Position numbers and translations under genes: made by a program. A stretch of DNA of 64,000 bases, from contig NZ_ACZN01000018.1 in assembly GCF_000176135.1 (NCBI RefSeq), positions 992,001 through 1,056,000 of the forward strand. Reading direction: 5' to 3'. Shown in pieces: positions 32,614 through 40,692 of the stretch (position 1 is its first letter; each line of letters starts with the position of its first letter). The notes under the pieces were generated by a model, which was not told the DNA's origin, searched no databases, and was given only the letters and a program-made list of their open reading frames with translations. The stretch comes from Vibrio coralliilyticus ATCC BAA-450. GTDB taxonomy: Bacteria; Pseudomonadota; Gammaproteobacteria; Enterobacterales; Vibrionaceae.

Positions 32614-33501
32614 ATGACTCTGTACTGCACGAAAAAAGTGGTCGCCGTTGGTGGTGGTCACGGCCTTGGACGCATGCTGGCGGCTTTGAAAGACTTTGGT
32701 GAGAATGCGACAGGCATTGTTGCCACTACAGATAATGGCGGCTCAACTGGTAGGATACGTAATTGTCAGGGCGGTATCGCTTGGGGTGACACCCGCAACT
32801 GCATCAACCAGTTAATTACCGAACCCTCAATCAGTTCGATGATGTTTGAATATCGCTTCAAAGGGTCTGGCGAATTGGATGGTCACAACTTAGGTAACTT
32901 AATGCTGACTGGCCTCGATAACCTGTCAGTTCGACCTTTGGATGCCATCAACCTTATCCGCAACATGCTTAAAGTCGATGTGAATATCATCCCAATGACA
33001 GAACACCCTGCTGACCTTAAAGCGCTTGCTCCTAACGGTCAGTGGGTAACAGGAGAAACCAGTGTCGATGAAATGCCTGAAAAACTGGTTCGTCTCGACT
33101 TGGAGCCTGAAGTTCCTGCAACCAGTGAGGGTGTACTTGCGATAGAACAAGCGGATGCGATCATTCTTGGTCCGGGCAGTTTTCTAACCAGTATTATGCC
33201 ACCATTGCTGTTATCTGAAATTGGCCGAGCAATCGAAAACAACCAAAAGGCTCAGCTTGTCTTCGTTGAAAACCTATCTCCTGAATACGGCCCTGCGGGT
33301 AAGATGACTCTGAAAGAAAAACTGGAATGGTGCGAGCGTGCCTGCCGCGGTAGAAAAATTGATGTGGTTTTGGGTGAAGAACCTCACCCTGAATTAAGCG
33401 ATTGGAATTGCATAACAACACCTCTCGCTTCACCAAATCGAGACTGGCGCCACGACAGAAGCAAATTGCAGTCTGCCGTTGAGTCGTTATTGTGCGAGTA
33501 A
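32614..33501 (+). CDS. YvcK/CofD-like family protein (UDP-GlcNAc-binding, cell-envelope metabolism)
   Basis: 295 residues. N-terminal VVAVGGGHGLGRMLAALKDF, TTDNGGSTGRIR and GDTRNCINQLI are typical of the YvcK (gluconeogenesis factor) branch of the CofD fold; LDGHNLGNLML and ADAIILGPGSFLTSIMPPLL also fit. Relatives bind UDP-N-acetylglucosamine and influence cell-wall and carbon metabolism. The 3' end overlaps the convergent luxU gene by 15 bases. Confidence 0.9.
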   Translation: MTLYCTKKVVAVGGGHGLGRMLAALKDFGENATGIVATTDNGGSTGRIRNCQGGIAWGDTRNCINQLITEPSISSMMFEYRFKGSGELDGHNLGNLMLTGLDNLSVRPLDAINLIRNMLKVDVNIIPMTEHPADLKALAPNGQWVTGETSVDEMPEKLVRLDLEPEVPATSEGVLAIEQADAIILGPGSFLTSIMPPLLLSEIGRAIENNQKAQLVFVENLSPEYGPAGKMTLKEKLEWCERACRGRKIDVVLGEEPHPELSDWNCITTPLASPNRDWRHDRSKLQSAVESLLCE

Positions 33502-33828
33502 CGCTTTATAGCGCTGTTGGGTTTCACTCAGCAGCGCAACCATCTGTTGCTGTGTCGCTGAGATATCGAGCGTCTGACCTGATTTAGCTTTCGCGTCCAC
33601 TTCCACCGCATACGCACATAGAGATTCAGCCCCAAAACTTGCAGCACTGCTTTTCAGAGCATGACTAATTTCTTTGAGATAAGCATCTTTATCCAGTCCT
33701 TCGTCGGTACTGAGCTTTTCGATGTACTGCGCTAGTTCCCCAAGAAAGATATCAAGCAAAATCGGTACATTATCAGCACCAATTTCACTTGCCAGTCGGT
33801 CTATTTTAGTTTGATTTAACACTTCCAT
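33487..33828 (-). CDS. luxU: Quorum-sensing phosphotransfer protein LuxU
   Basis: 113-residue histidine phosphotransfer (Hpt) protein. H56 in EISHALKSSAASFGAE is the phosphate-carrying histidine (His58 in the Vibrio harveyi numbering). It moves phosphate from hybrid sensor kinases (LuxN/LuxPQ/CqsS type, not in the window) to LuxO. It lies 6 bases after luxO. Its end overlaps the convergent yvcK-like gene. Confidence 0.96.
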   Translation of the reverse strand: MEVLNQTKIDRLASEIGADNVPILLDIFLGELAQYIEKLSTDEGLDKDAYLKEISHALKSSAASFGAESLCAYAVEVDAKAKSGQTLDISATQQQMVALLSETQQRYKALLAQ

Positions 33829-33834
33829 GATCGA

Positions 33835-35229
33835 TTACTGTGTTTCCTTCGTGTTCCAGTTTTGCAGCTTGCGATAAAGCGTTGATGGACTGACATCTAA
33901 ATAGCCCGCGGCTTTAGGAATATTCCCTTCACAGGCCTGAATCGCTTGCTCAATGGCTTTCTTCTCTGTTAACCACAGAGGGAAAATGTCATGCACAGAA
34001 AAACTGTCTTTGTCCTGCAAGTCTACCCTGATCTGATTTTCGACTGGCTGATTCAATGGAGGCGGCAACATATCCATGGAGATGTTTTCACCGTTGTTAA
34101 GAACCACGACGTTTCTCAGTACGTTTTGCAATTGACGAACATTACCCGGCCACTCGTATTGAGCGAAGCGGCTCACAACTTCTGGTGCCAGCCGGACAAA
34201 GTCTTTTCCTTCCTCTTTAGACATAAAGCCTAGCAGAGAATAAGCAATTTCTATGACATCATCGCCACGCTCCCTCAAAGGAGGTAGGTGCAAAGGAATT
34301 ACGTATAAACGATAATATAAGTCTTCACGGAAGCGACCTTCCTGCACCTCTTTCCAAGGGTCTCGGTTGGTTGCACAGACGAAACGCACGTCGACGCTTT
34401 TCATTTTCGAAGAGCCGACTTTCTGGAAGGTACCCGTCTGAATAAAACGTAGTAGCTTAGTTTGCAGATCCAGATCCATCTCACACAGTTCGTCAAGGAA
34501 CAGCGTGCCTCCATCAGCCAACTCAGCCGCGCCTTGTCGATCAGTGGCAGCGCCGGTAAACGCGCCTTTCACATGACCAAACAATTCACTTTCAATCAGA
34601 TCTTTTGGAATAGCCGCACAGTTGATCGCGATGAAGGGCTTGTCACCACGCTTACTTGCCGCATGAATGGCCTCTGCACACACCTCTTTACCCGTACCAC
34701 TTTCACCAGTGATGAAAATACTGGCTTTACTGGATGCGGCGGAGTCGATGGTACGATACACAGCCTGCATAGTGTGGCTACTACCGATAAAGCCTTGATA
34801 ATTCTGGTTACCCGGATTATCAGCTTCATTTTTCAACTTGGTCGCTTTGCGAATAGCGTTGTTAACCGTGACACGGAGTCGGTCCGCTTCACACGGCTTG
34901 ATAAGGAAATCCTGAGCACCATGGCGCATCGCTTCTACAGCGGTATCAATCGAGCCGTGGGCAGTCATGAATATCACTGGAACATCAGGCATTTTCTGTT
35001 TCACTGCATGCAAAACATCCATACCTGTCATGTCGGGAAGACGAAGGTCCAATAGGATTAAATCAGGAGTGCGAAAGTTGAGGCTTTCAATGGCATCACG
35101 CCCGGTACCAACGATGTTGATATCGATACCCAAAGGGGTGAGATAAGAACGGTACAACGCCGCGACCGACGCAGTATCTTCAACCATCAAAAGATATTTG
35201 GACTTTTGTGTTTGCGTATTGTGTTGCAT
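33835..35229 (-). CDS. luxO: Quorum-sensing sigma-54 response regulator LuxO
   Basis: 464 residues. The N-terminal receiver has the phosphoacceptor Asp in LILLDLRLPDMTG (D61 from this start). The sigma-54 AAA+ domain has GESGTGKE and GAFTGA, and a Fis-type helix-turn-helix is at the end (PKAAGYLDVSPSTLYRKLQ). Phosphorylated LuxO activates qrr sRNA genes. A qrr gene lies just upstream, divergent. luxU follows in the same operon. Confidence 0.97.
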   Translation of the reverse strand: MQHNTQTQKSKYLLMVEDTASVAALYRSYLTPLGIDINIVGTGRDAIESLNFRTPDLILLDLRLPDMTGMDVLHAVKQKMPDVPVIFMTAHGSIDTAVEAMRHGAQDFLIKPCEADRLRVTVNNAIRKATKLKNEADNPGNQNYQGFIGSSHTMQAVYRTIDSAASSKASIFITGESGTGKEVCAEAIHAASKRGDKPFIAINCAAIPKDLIESELFGHVKGAFTGAATDRQGAAELADGGTLFLDELCEMDLDLQTKLLRFIQTGTFQKVGSSKMKSVDVRFVCATNRDPWKEVQEGRFREDLYYRLYVIPLHLPPLRERGDDVIEIAYSLLGFMSKEEGKDFVRLAPEVVSRFAQYEWPGNVRQLQNVLRNVVVLNNGENISMDMLPPPLNQPVENQIRVDLQDKDSFSVHDIFPLWLTEKKAIEQAIQACEGNIPKAAGYLDVSPSTLYRKLQNWNTKETQ

Positions 35230-35279
35230 AACCTAGCCGAATTTTTCTTCGCAATTTGTATAAATGATTGCATTGCGCT

Positions 35280-35292
35280 TTGCATTTTGCAA
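35280..35292. promoter_or_regulatory. LuxO-binding site in the luxO-qrr intergenic region
   Basis: Perfect palindrome TTGCA-TTT-TGCAA, the known LuxO recognition pattern, about 60 bases upstream of the sigma-54 promoter. Partial copies lie just to the left (around 35262-35279). Confidence 0.85.
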
Positions 35293-35340
35293 ATTTAATG
35301 CTTAAAAAACGAGAAACGCCCTAAAATTGGCGTAAAAAAA

Positions 35341-35357
35341 TTGGCACGTTAAATGCT
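35341..35357 (+). promoter_or_regulatory. Sigma-54 promoter of qrr
   Basis: TTGGCAC-GTTAA-ATGCT with GG and GC separated by 10 bases, the exact -24/-12 spacing, 11 bases before the qrr start. Confidence 0.92.
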
Positions 35358-35367
35358 GTTATAACAT

Positions 35368-35463
35368 TGACCCTTATGGGTCACCTAGCCAACTGACGTT
35401 GTTAGTGAACTTAGTATTCACAAATTACAGCCAATAGAATTTATTTCTACTGGCTATTTTTTT
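35368..35463 (+). ncRNA. qrr1: Quorum-regulatory sRNA Qrr
   Basis: About 96 nt. It begins with the 5' stem TGACCC/GGGTCA and contains the conserved core CTAGCCAACTGACGTTG continuing to TTAGTGAA, the mRNA-pairing region known from Vibrio Qrr RNAs. A stem AGCCAATAGAA/TTCTACTGGCT (one mismatch) and a run of T residues form the terminator. It base-pairs with luxR/hapR-type and other mRNAs together with Hfq. Position next to luxO is that of qrr1. Confidence 0.95.
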
Positions 35464-35492
35464 ATCTGTCAGTCGGAGGCCATAACACGAAA

Positions 35493-37523
35493 TCAGCTAT
35501 TCACAATGAACTGCTGACGCAATTTTTCAATTTGATCTCGTTTCTCAGCCGCCGCTTCAAACTCCAGATCTTGAGCATGCTGATACATCTGTGCTTCCAA
35601 CTTGCTAATCTCTTTTTCAAGCTGTTGCGGTGTCATCACATTGTAAGACTGGGACGGCTCTGCGACCTTGGACAACGGAACCTGCTTATTAGTTCGTTGT
35701 TTTTTGCTCTTAGCAATATCGCCAAGTTCCATAATATCTTTAATATTACGTTTCAGTGCCTGCGGCTCGATGCCCATCTTATCATTATAGGCTTGTTGTT
35801 TCTCTCTACGACGGTTGGTTTCTCCCATCGCCTTGTGCATAGATTTCGTTACACTATCGGCATAAAGAATAGCTTTACCGCTAATATTACGTGCCGCACG
35901 ACCAATAGTCTGAATCAGCGAACGCTCGGAACGTAGGAAACCTTCTTTGTCAGCGTCCAGAATAGCGACCAACGACACTTCCGGCATATCCAAACCTTCT
36001 CGCAGCAAGTTGATCCCGACCAAAACGTCAAATTCACCCAGTCTCAGATCTCGAATAATTTCCACACGTTCGACCGTGTCGATATCAGAGTGGAGATAAC
36101 GAACACGTACGTCATGTTCCGTCAGGTACTCAGTTAAATCTTCTGCCATACGTTTTGTTAGCGTGGTGACCAACACACGTTCGTCCTTAGCAGATCGAAT
36201 ACGGATTTCGGACAGCAGATCATCCACCTGAGTCGCCACTGGACGAACTTCCAATTCAGGGTCAAGCAGACCTGTTGGACGAACGACCTGATCAGCCACC
36301 TCTCCATCTGATTTCTCTAGCTCGTAGTTACCTGGCGTTGCGGATACAAAAATGGTTTGTGGTGCGAGAGATTCAAACTCTTCGAATTTGAGCGGCCGGT
36401 TATCCAAAGCAGAAGGCAAACGGAAGCCAAATTCCACCAGCGTTTCTTTACGTGAACGGTCACCTTTGAACATAGCGCCAATTTGCGGCACGGTTACGTG
36501 AGATTCGTCGATCACTAACAAACCATCATGGGGCAAGTAATCAAATAGGGTCGGTGGCGGCTCGCCTTCACTACGACCACTGAGGTAGCGAGAGTAGTTT
36601 TCGATACCAGAGCAGAAGCCAAGCTCTGTCATCATTTCAATATCAAATTGAGTCCGCTGAGAAATACGTTGCTCTTCAAGTAACTTGTTGTTATCCAACA
36701 AATGCTTTTTGCGACTTTCCAGTTCAACCTTAATATTTTCAATCGCATCCAAGATCTTATCTCTTGGCGTAACATAGTGCGTTTTCGGATAGATGGTAAA
36801 ACGAGGTAAATCGCGCTGCTTGACCACACCCGTCAGTGGGTCGAAGATACTGATACAGTCGATTTCATCATCAAACATTTCAATACGTACTGCATCTTGA
36901 TCGGATTCCGCAGGGAAAACATCGATCACTTCACCACGAACACGGAACTGTCCTCGCTCAAATGCCACATCGTTGCGGCTGTATTGCAATTCAGCCAGAC
37001 GGCGCAAAATATCTCGCTGATCCATTACATCCCCGCGGCGTACGTGCAACATCATTTGCAGATAAGACTGAGGATCACCCAGACCGTAAATTGCGGAAAC
37101 AGAAGCCACAATAATGGCATCTTTGCGTTCAAGTAAGGCTTTGGTCGCGGACAGGCGCATTTGTTCAATGTGGGCGTTTACAGAGGCATCTTTCTCTATA
37201 AATGTATCGGTCGTCGGTACGTAGGCTTCAGGCTGGTAATAGTCGTAGTAAGAGACGAAGTACTCGACAGCGTTATTAGGGAAAAATGATTTCATCTCAC
37301 CATAAAGCTGTGCAGCCAGAGTTTTATTCGGTGCGAGTAGAATCGCAGGGCGCTGAGCCTGTGCTATCACATTGGCAAGGGTAAAAGTTTTACCTGAGCC
37401 AGTAACCCCCAGTAAAGTTTGATGAGCGAGACCTGAATCCAACCCCTCCAATAACTGGTTAATCGCTGTTGGCTGGTCACCTGACGGTTGGTAATCCGAA
37501 ACCAAATCAAAAACTTTGCTCAT
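35493..37523 (-). CDS. uvrB: Excinuclease ABC subunit B
   Basis: 676 residues from the ATG at 37523, with GAGGTG 4 bases upstream; the frame continues upstream to 37589 but that extension would run into the SOS box. Walker A is GVTGSGKTFT near residue 38, the beta-hairpin YYDYYQPEAYVP near 93, and the UvrC-binding UVR motif LEKEISKLEAQMYQHAQDLEFE is at the C-terminus. It verifies damage in nucleotide excision repair. Controlled by LexA (see the SOS box). Confidence 0.97.
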   Translation of the reverse strand: MSKVFDLVSDYQPSGDQPTAINQLLEGLDSGLAHQTLLGVTGSGKTFTLANVIAQAQRPAILLAPNKTLAAQLYGEMKSFFPNNAVEYFVSYYDYYQPEAYVPTTDTFIEKDASVNAHIEQMRLSATKALLERKDAIIVASVSAIYGLGDPQSYLQMMLHVRRGDVMDQRDILRRLAELQYSRNDVAFERGQFRVRGEVIDVFPAESDQDAVRIEMFDDEIDCISIFDPLTGVVKQRDLPRFTIYPKTHYVTPRDKILDAIENIKVELESRKKHLLDNNKLLEEQRISQRTQFDIEMMTELGFCSGIENYSRYLSGRSEGEPPPTLFDYLPHDGLLVIDESHVTVPQIGAMFKGDRSRKETLVEFGFRLPSALDNRPLKFEEFESLAPQTIFVSATPGNYELEKSDGEVADQVVRPTGLLDPELEVRPVATQVDDLLSEIRIRSAKDERVLVTTLTKRMAEDLTEYLTEHDVRVRYLHSDIDTVERVEIIRDLRLGEFDVLVGINLLREGLDMPEVSLVAILDADKEGFLRSERSLIQTIGRAARNISGKAILYADSVTKSMHKAMGETNRRREKQQAYNDKMGIEPQALKRNIKDIMELGDIAKSKKQRTNKQVPLSKVAEPSQSYNVMTPQQLEKEISKLEAQMYQHAQDLEFEAAAEKRDQIEKLRQQFIVNS

Positions 37524-37567
37524 TTGCACCTCACCCGCACACGAAGAATAAATTCGGTCTATTTTGA

Positions 37568-37583
37568 CTGTATAAATATACAG
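37568..37583 (-). promoter_or_regulatory. LexA (SOS) box of uvrB
   Basis: CTGTATAAATATACAG, matching CTGT-N8-ACAG with an AT-rich centre. It lies 45 bases before the uvrB start codon. Confidence 0.9.
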
Positions 37584-38024
37584 AAACAATAGCTAGAGAA
37601 AAAATAACTCTCTGTTTTAGAAATTTTGTCCTGTTAGCGCTAGATCCCAATATTCAATCCTGCTATTATCTCTCGCCCTACTCGGGAACCATCTTAATAA
37701 TCTCCCAAAATTCTCACACAGCTTATTCACATTTCTAGTTAAAATCTCAACTTGTCCACATTGATCAAAAAATCCTAAAAATCATAAGAACAGATCTAAC
37801 CTTCACCTGATGCTTTAATATACAACAAGTTAGCTAATGATCTTTTTTGATTATTTTTAGAGCTAAACACCTATTATTGCTCAGTTTATTCATTGCTCAA
37901 GATTCATCAACATAGTTATCCACAATTTTGGTGGATAAGTAAATCTAGCTTAGGCACATCAAGGGCTACAAAAAAGTAAAGCACTTTTTAACAAAAAATT
38001 TAGACCATTCAGGCGATTTTGAGG
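37584..38024. other. AT-rich non-coding spacer with DnaA-box-like sites
   Basis: No gene is seen in this stretch. Within about 220 bases it holds TTATTCACA (37723-37731), TTGTCCACA (37752-37760), TTATCCACA (37916-37924), the last being the exact DnaA consensus, and an inverted GTGGATAAG (37931-37939). GATC sites are scattered between them. It could bind DnaA; no replication initiator gene is nearby. Confidence 0.55.
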
Positions 38025-38053
38025 TTGACAGCGTTTCGTCTCACCGATAATAT
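38025..38053 (+). promoter_or_regulatory. Promoter of tRNA-Asn
   Basis: TTGACA and TAATAT with a 17-base spacer, followed by a GC-containing discriminator, 20 bases before the tRNA. Confidence 0.85.
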
Positions 38054-38073
38054 TCGCAGCGCTTAAACGCAAT

Positions 38074-38149
38074 TCCCCCTTAGTTCAGTTGGTAGAACGG
38101 CGGACTGTTAATCCGTATGTCGCAGGTTCGAGTCCCGCAGGGGGAGCCA
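38074..38149 (+). tRNA. tRNA-Asn (anticodon GTT)
   Basis: 76 nt including an encoded CCA. Acceptor arms TCCCCCT/AGGGGGA pair fully. The anticodon loop is CTGTTAA, and the T arm contains GGTTCGAGTCC. A single-copy tRNA gene with its own promoter and terminator. Confidence 0.97.
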
Positions 38150-38155
38150 AATTCA

Positions 38156-38186
38156 AGAAAAAAGACGTCTTCGGACGTCTTTTTTC
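38156..38186 (+). terminator. Intrinsic terminator of tRNA-Asn
   Basis: Stem AAAGACGTC/GACGTCTTT with a TTCG loop, followed by T residues. Confidence 0.95.
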
Positions 38187-38547
38187 GTTTCAGCAGCCCT
38201 TAACTCTATACAGCGGTGCTTCCTCTCCTTTGATTTACTAGGCCTTCCCTGCATACCTAGCCTCAAATCTTAAACGCAAGGTAATCACATAATTCGCTCA
38301 AACAGCTCCCTTCATTTTTGCACTCTCTTACCGTTTAAAAGCCCAATAAACAACGGGGTTCGTCATTAAGTAATTTCTCAACAATTATAAATAAAAAACA
38401 ATTTAGCTTTATTCCGTACTATTCCGTGCATTTCCTTTCGCTTTTGTCGTTTGTATCTCTACCTTAACCGCCACTTTCATCGTGATGTGAAAGCGAAAAC
38501 AACAAAAGAGTTAGCCAATCGCTAGCGTTAAATGTAGGAAACACACT
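38187..38547. other. Non-coding region upstream of the outer-membrane protein gene
   Basis: About 360 bases without a gene. It contains a tandem pair of TATTCCGT (38410-38417 and 38420-38427), one helical turn apart, which could be a regulator site. Otherwise I see nothing. Confidence 0.4.
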
Positions 38548-39141
38548 ATGCAAAACAAATCCTTAAAACTGGTTACTTTCGGTGTCTTGATGGCGACAAC
38601 AGCATTCAATGCCAATGCTTCAGAGAACTATGAGTATTTCATTGGCCTTGATGCAGGTGCCCGCATTAGCGGTACAATCGAAGTGGAAACCAATGGCGTC
38701 AATCAAGACCAAGATATGTCATCCTCCGCGGTGTTTGGTTTGCGTGGTGGTGTTATCTTCAATAATGCTCACCAACTAAGTCTAGGTTATGACTATCGTG
38801 GTACGAGTGAAGAAAACAACTCAGATAGCGACCTTGAAGTCGGCACTCTCTATACAAGGTACGACTATCTTGTGCCAATCACGGAGAAACTTTCCTGGAC
38901 CTTAGGTGGCAAGCTGGGCTACGAAATGTTCAATGCGAGCTACGATACACACGAACTGGATGGAGTAGTGCTGGGAGCACAAACAGGACTAAAGTACCAA
39001 TTTGAGCAATGGAGTGTTGGTACAGAAGTCAGTTACCTGTACCACACTACAGAACTAACTAATGAAGAAGGGAACACTAAAACAACATCAAAACTAGGTG
39101 ACGAAGTTTTCTTGATGACGAATATCCAATATCACTTTTAA
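38548..39141 (+). CDS. Small outer-membrane beta-barrel protein
   Basis: 197 residues with a signal peptide (about 1-24, NANA). Eight or so amphipathic strands are seen (QLSLGYDYRG, GTLYTRYDYLVPI, LSWTLGGKLGYEMF, WSVGTEVSYLYHTTEL), ending in NIQYHF with a C-terminal Phe. Size fits an eight-strand OmpA/OmpW-like barrel. AGGAA precedes the ATG. Function unknown. Confidence 0.8.
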   Translation: MQNKSLKLVTFGVLMATTAFNANASENYEYFIGLDAGARISGTIEVETNGVNQDQDMSSSAVFGLRGGVIFNNAHQLSLGYDYRGTSEENNSDSDLEVGTLYTRYDYLVPITEKLSWTLGGKLGYEMFNASYDTHELDGVVLGAQTGLKYQFEQWSVGTEVSYLYHTTELTNEEGNTKTTSKLGDEVFLMTNIQYHF

Positions 39142-39165
39142 ATTCAGCCCAAATAAACTGTCCAA

Positions 39166-39191
39166 ATATCTCCCGATCCATCGGGAGATAT
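39166..39191. terminator. Stem-loop between convergent outer-membrane and bactofilin genes
   Basis: Perfect 11-bp stem ATATCTCCCGA/TCGGGAGATAT with a TCCA loop. Confidence 0.75.
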
Positions 39192-39218
39192 CATTGGCGC
39201 GCGAATCTGTTATGCTCG

Positions 39219-39659
39219 TTAAGCGCACTGCTCGACTTTACCTTGTTCTGTTTTTGCCTTTGGCTTAGATGTCTTTTTCGCAGCGTCTAGATTAACTACT
39301 TCCTCTGTGGAGACATTCTTTGAGTTGCCTAGAAAGACGCCGCCTTTCTGAATGGTAAATTCTGTAGCAGACACTTCCCCCTCAAGGTAGCCGTGTTCAA
39401 GAATCTCTAAGCTTTTGGTGTAAACCTTGCCAAGGAAGCGGCCATTGATAATCAGGCGTTCAGCACGAATCGAACCGTCAACAGATCCGGTTGCACTAAT
39501 GGTGACACTACGATCGGTTTCAATGCTGCCCTTTATTTGACCATCTATCTGGATGTTACAAGTAAGCTTGAGTTGTCCTTCAATATAGCCTCCTTCCGCG
39601 ATGACAGTTTGAGAGCAGTGGCTATTTGATTCTCGATTCTGTTTACCAAGTAATCCCAT
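39219..39659 (-). CDS. Bactofilin
   Basis: 146 residues. The central bactofilin domain is a run of short repeats (VIAEGGYIEGQLKLTCNIQIDGQIKG, RSVTISATGSVDGSIRAERLIINGRFLGKV) that form a beta-helix; a basic C-terminal tail follows. Bactofilins polymerise without nucleotides and organise cell-wall enzymes at the membrane. The first 115 bases overlap the end of the upstream M23 peptidase gene in another frame, so the two are coupled. Confidence 0.92.
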   Translation of the reverse strand: MGLLGKQNRESNSHCSQTVIAEGGYIEGQLKLTCNIQIDGQIKGSIETDRSVTISATGSVDGSIRAERLIINGRFLGKVYTKSLEILEHGYLEGEVSATEFTIQKGGVFLGNSKNVSTEEVVNLDAAKKTSKPKAKTEQGKVEQCA

Positions 39660-40513
39660 TTTACGTCCTTATTCGATTCGAAAATCGAGTCAAAGTTATT
39701 CATTTCCCATTTGGTGAAAGGCAATGGATCCAGAGAGCGCCCCACCAAACGAACCTCATAATGCAGGTGATACCCAGTCGATAACCCAGAGTTACCCGAC
39801 AGACCAATCAAATCACCTTTCTTAACGTAATCTCCACGCTTCACCTTGAATGCACTCAGGTGAGAGTAAGAAGAAGTAAAACCGAATGAGTGCGCCAGTT
39901 TTAAGAAATTGCCTGAGCCTTTATTACTTTTTCTCGCCACTTCAATAATGCCATCAGCCGGGGCGTAAATTGGAGTTCCGGCATTAACGGCGTAGTCAAT
40001 ACCATGATGCATGGCTTTCATTTTAGTGACTGGGTGCACCCTGCGACCGTAATGGGAAGAAAGATAACCTGCTTTAACTGGCCGTCCATTGGGTATCAGT
40101 TGCATCATCTGATGACGAACCGCAGTACTGAGCGCCGCGCTATCAACTCTATCTCTTAAGTCTAAAGACTCGTTGGAAAGCTCCAGCGCAGACTCAATAT
40201 CACGCAGTTTGTCCGTCACGTAAGCGAGATCTTGCTTCTTTCTCGTCAGGTGGCTTTCTAAGTCACTCTGAAATTCGTGTGAGCGTATTAACTCTTTTTC
40301 GAGAGAATAGGCTTTACTCAACAGTTCACTTTTTTCCCGTTCGGAATCAGAAGCATCGCCCGCTAGAATCGACAAAAGTCCGAGCAAGGTAAAGAACATC
40401 ACAGCAATAAATAACAGCGAGTACTTAATCCCTGTAATAGCCCGGAACGATAGATTAAAAAAGCGCGTTCCCTCAATGCCAGTGACCATAACGGTTAAGT
40501 GATTAGATTCCAT
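39545..40513 (-). CDS. M23-family murein endopeptidase
   Basis: 322 residues. One N-terminal membrane helix (about 30-52) and a coiled coil (about 57-115) precede an M23 domain with zinc ligands in SSHYGRRVHPVTKMKAMHHGID and GYHLHYE (HxH). It cuts peptidoglycan crosslinks from the periplasmic side. Overlap with the bactofilin gene suggests the bactofilin positions it, as in other bactofilin/M23 pairs that shape cells. The C-terminal 38 residues are encoded within the overlap. Confidence 0.9.
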   Translation of the reverse strand: MESNHLTVMVTGIEGTRFFNLSFRAITGIKYSLLFIAVMFFTLLGLLSILAGDASDSEREKSELLSKAYSLEKELIRSHEFQSDLESHLTRKKQDLAYVTDKLRDIESALELSNESLDLRDRVDSAALSTAVRHQMMQLIPNGRPVKAGYLSSHYGRRVHPVTKMKAMHHGIDYAVNAGTPIYAPADGIIEVARKSNKGSGNFLKLAHSFGFTSSYSHLSAFKVKRGDYVKKGDLIGLSGNSGLSTGYHLHYEVRLVGRSLDPLPFTKWEMNNFDSIFESNKDVKWDYLVNRIENQIATALKLSSRKEAILKDNSSLLVTSR

Positions 40514-40589
40514 ACTTTCTCAATGACACACTCTTACAATCATTAAAGTGAGAGGAATTCTATCAGGGCAAAATGACGCGAGAAGAGTC

Positions 40590-40610
40590 AGGTTTCCAAT
40601 TCGGAAACCT
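40590..40610. other. Stem-loop between the flagellar arm and the M23 gene
   Basis: 8-bp stem AGGTTTCC/GGAAACCT with a 5-base loop AATTC; no T tract. It might end transcription of the minus-strand flagellar operon. Confidence 0.4.
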
Positions 40611-40692
40611 TATCCCAGAGATAAAAATTGGATTTAATTGCGGTTCAAAACAGGTCGCTTAGGCTATTTTGGCCCTGAATACAGAGTCACAA

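Noticed and set aside
37524..37589. Upstream extension of uvrB
   Set aside because: It would translate through the LexA box; GAGGTG before ATG 37523 fixes the start.
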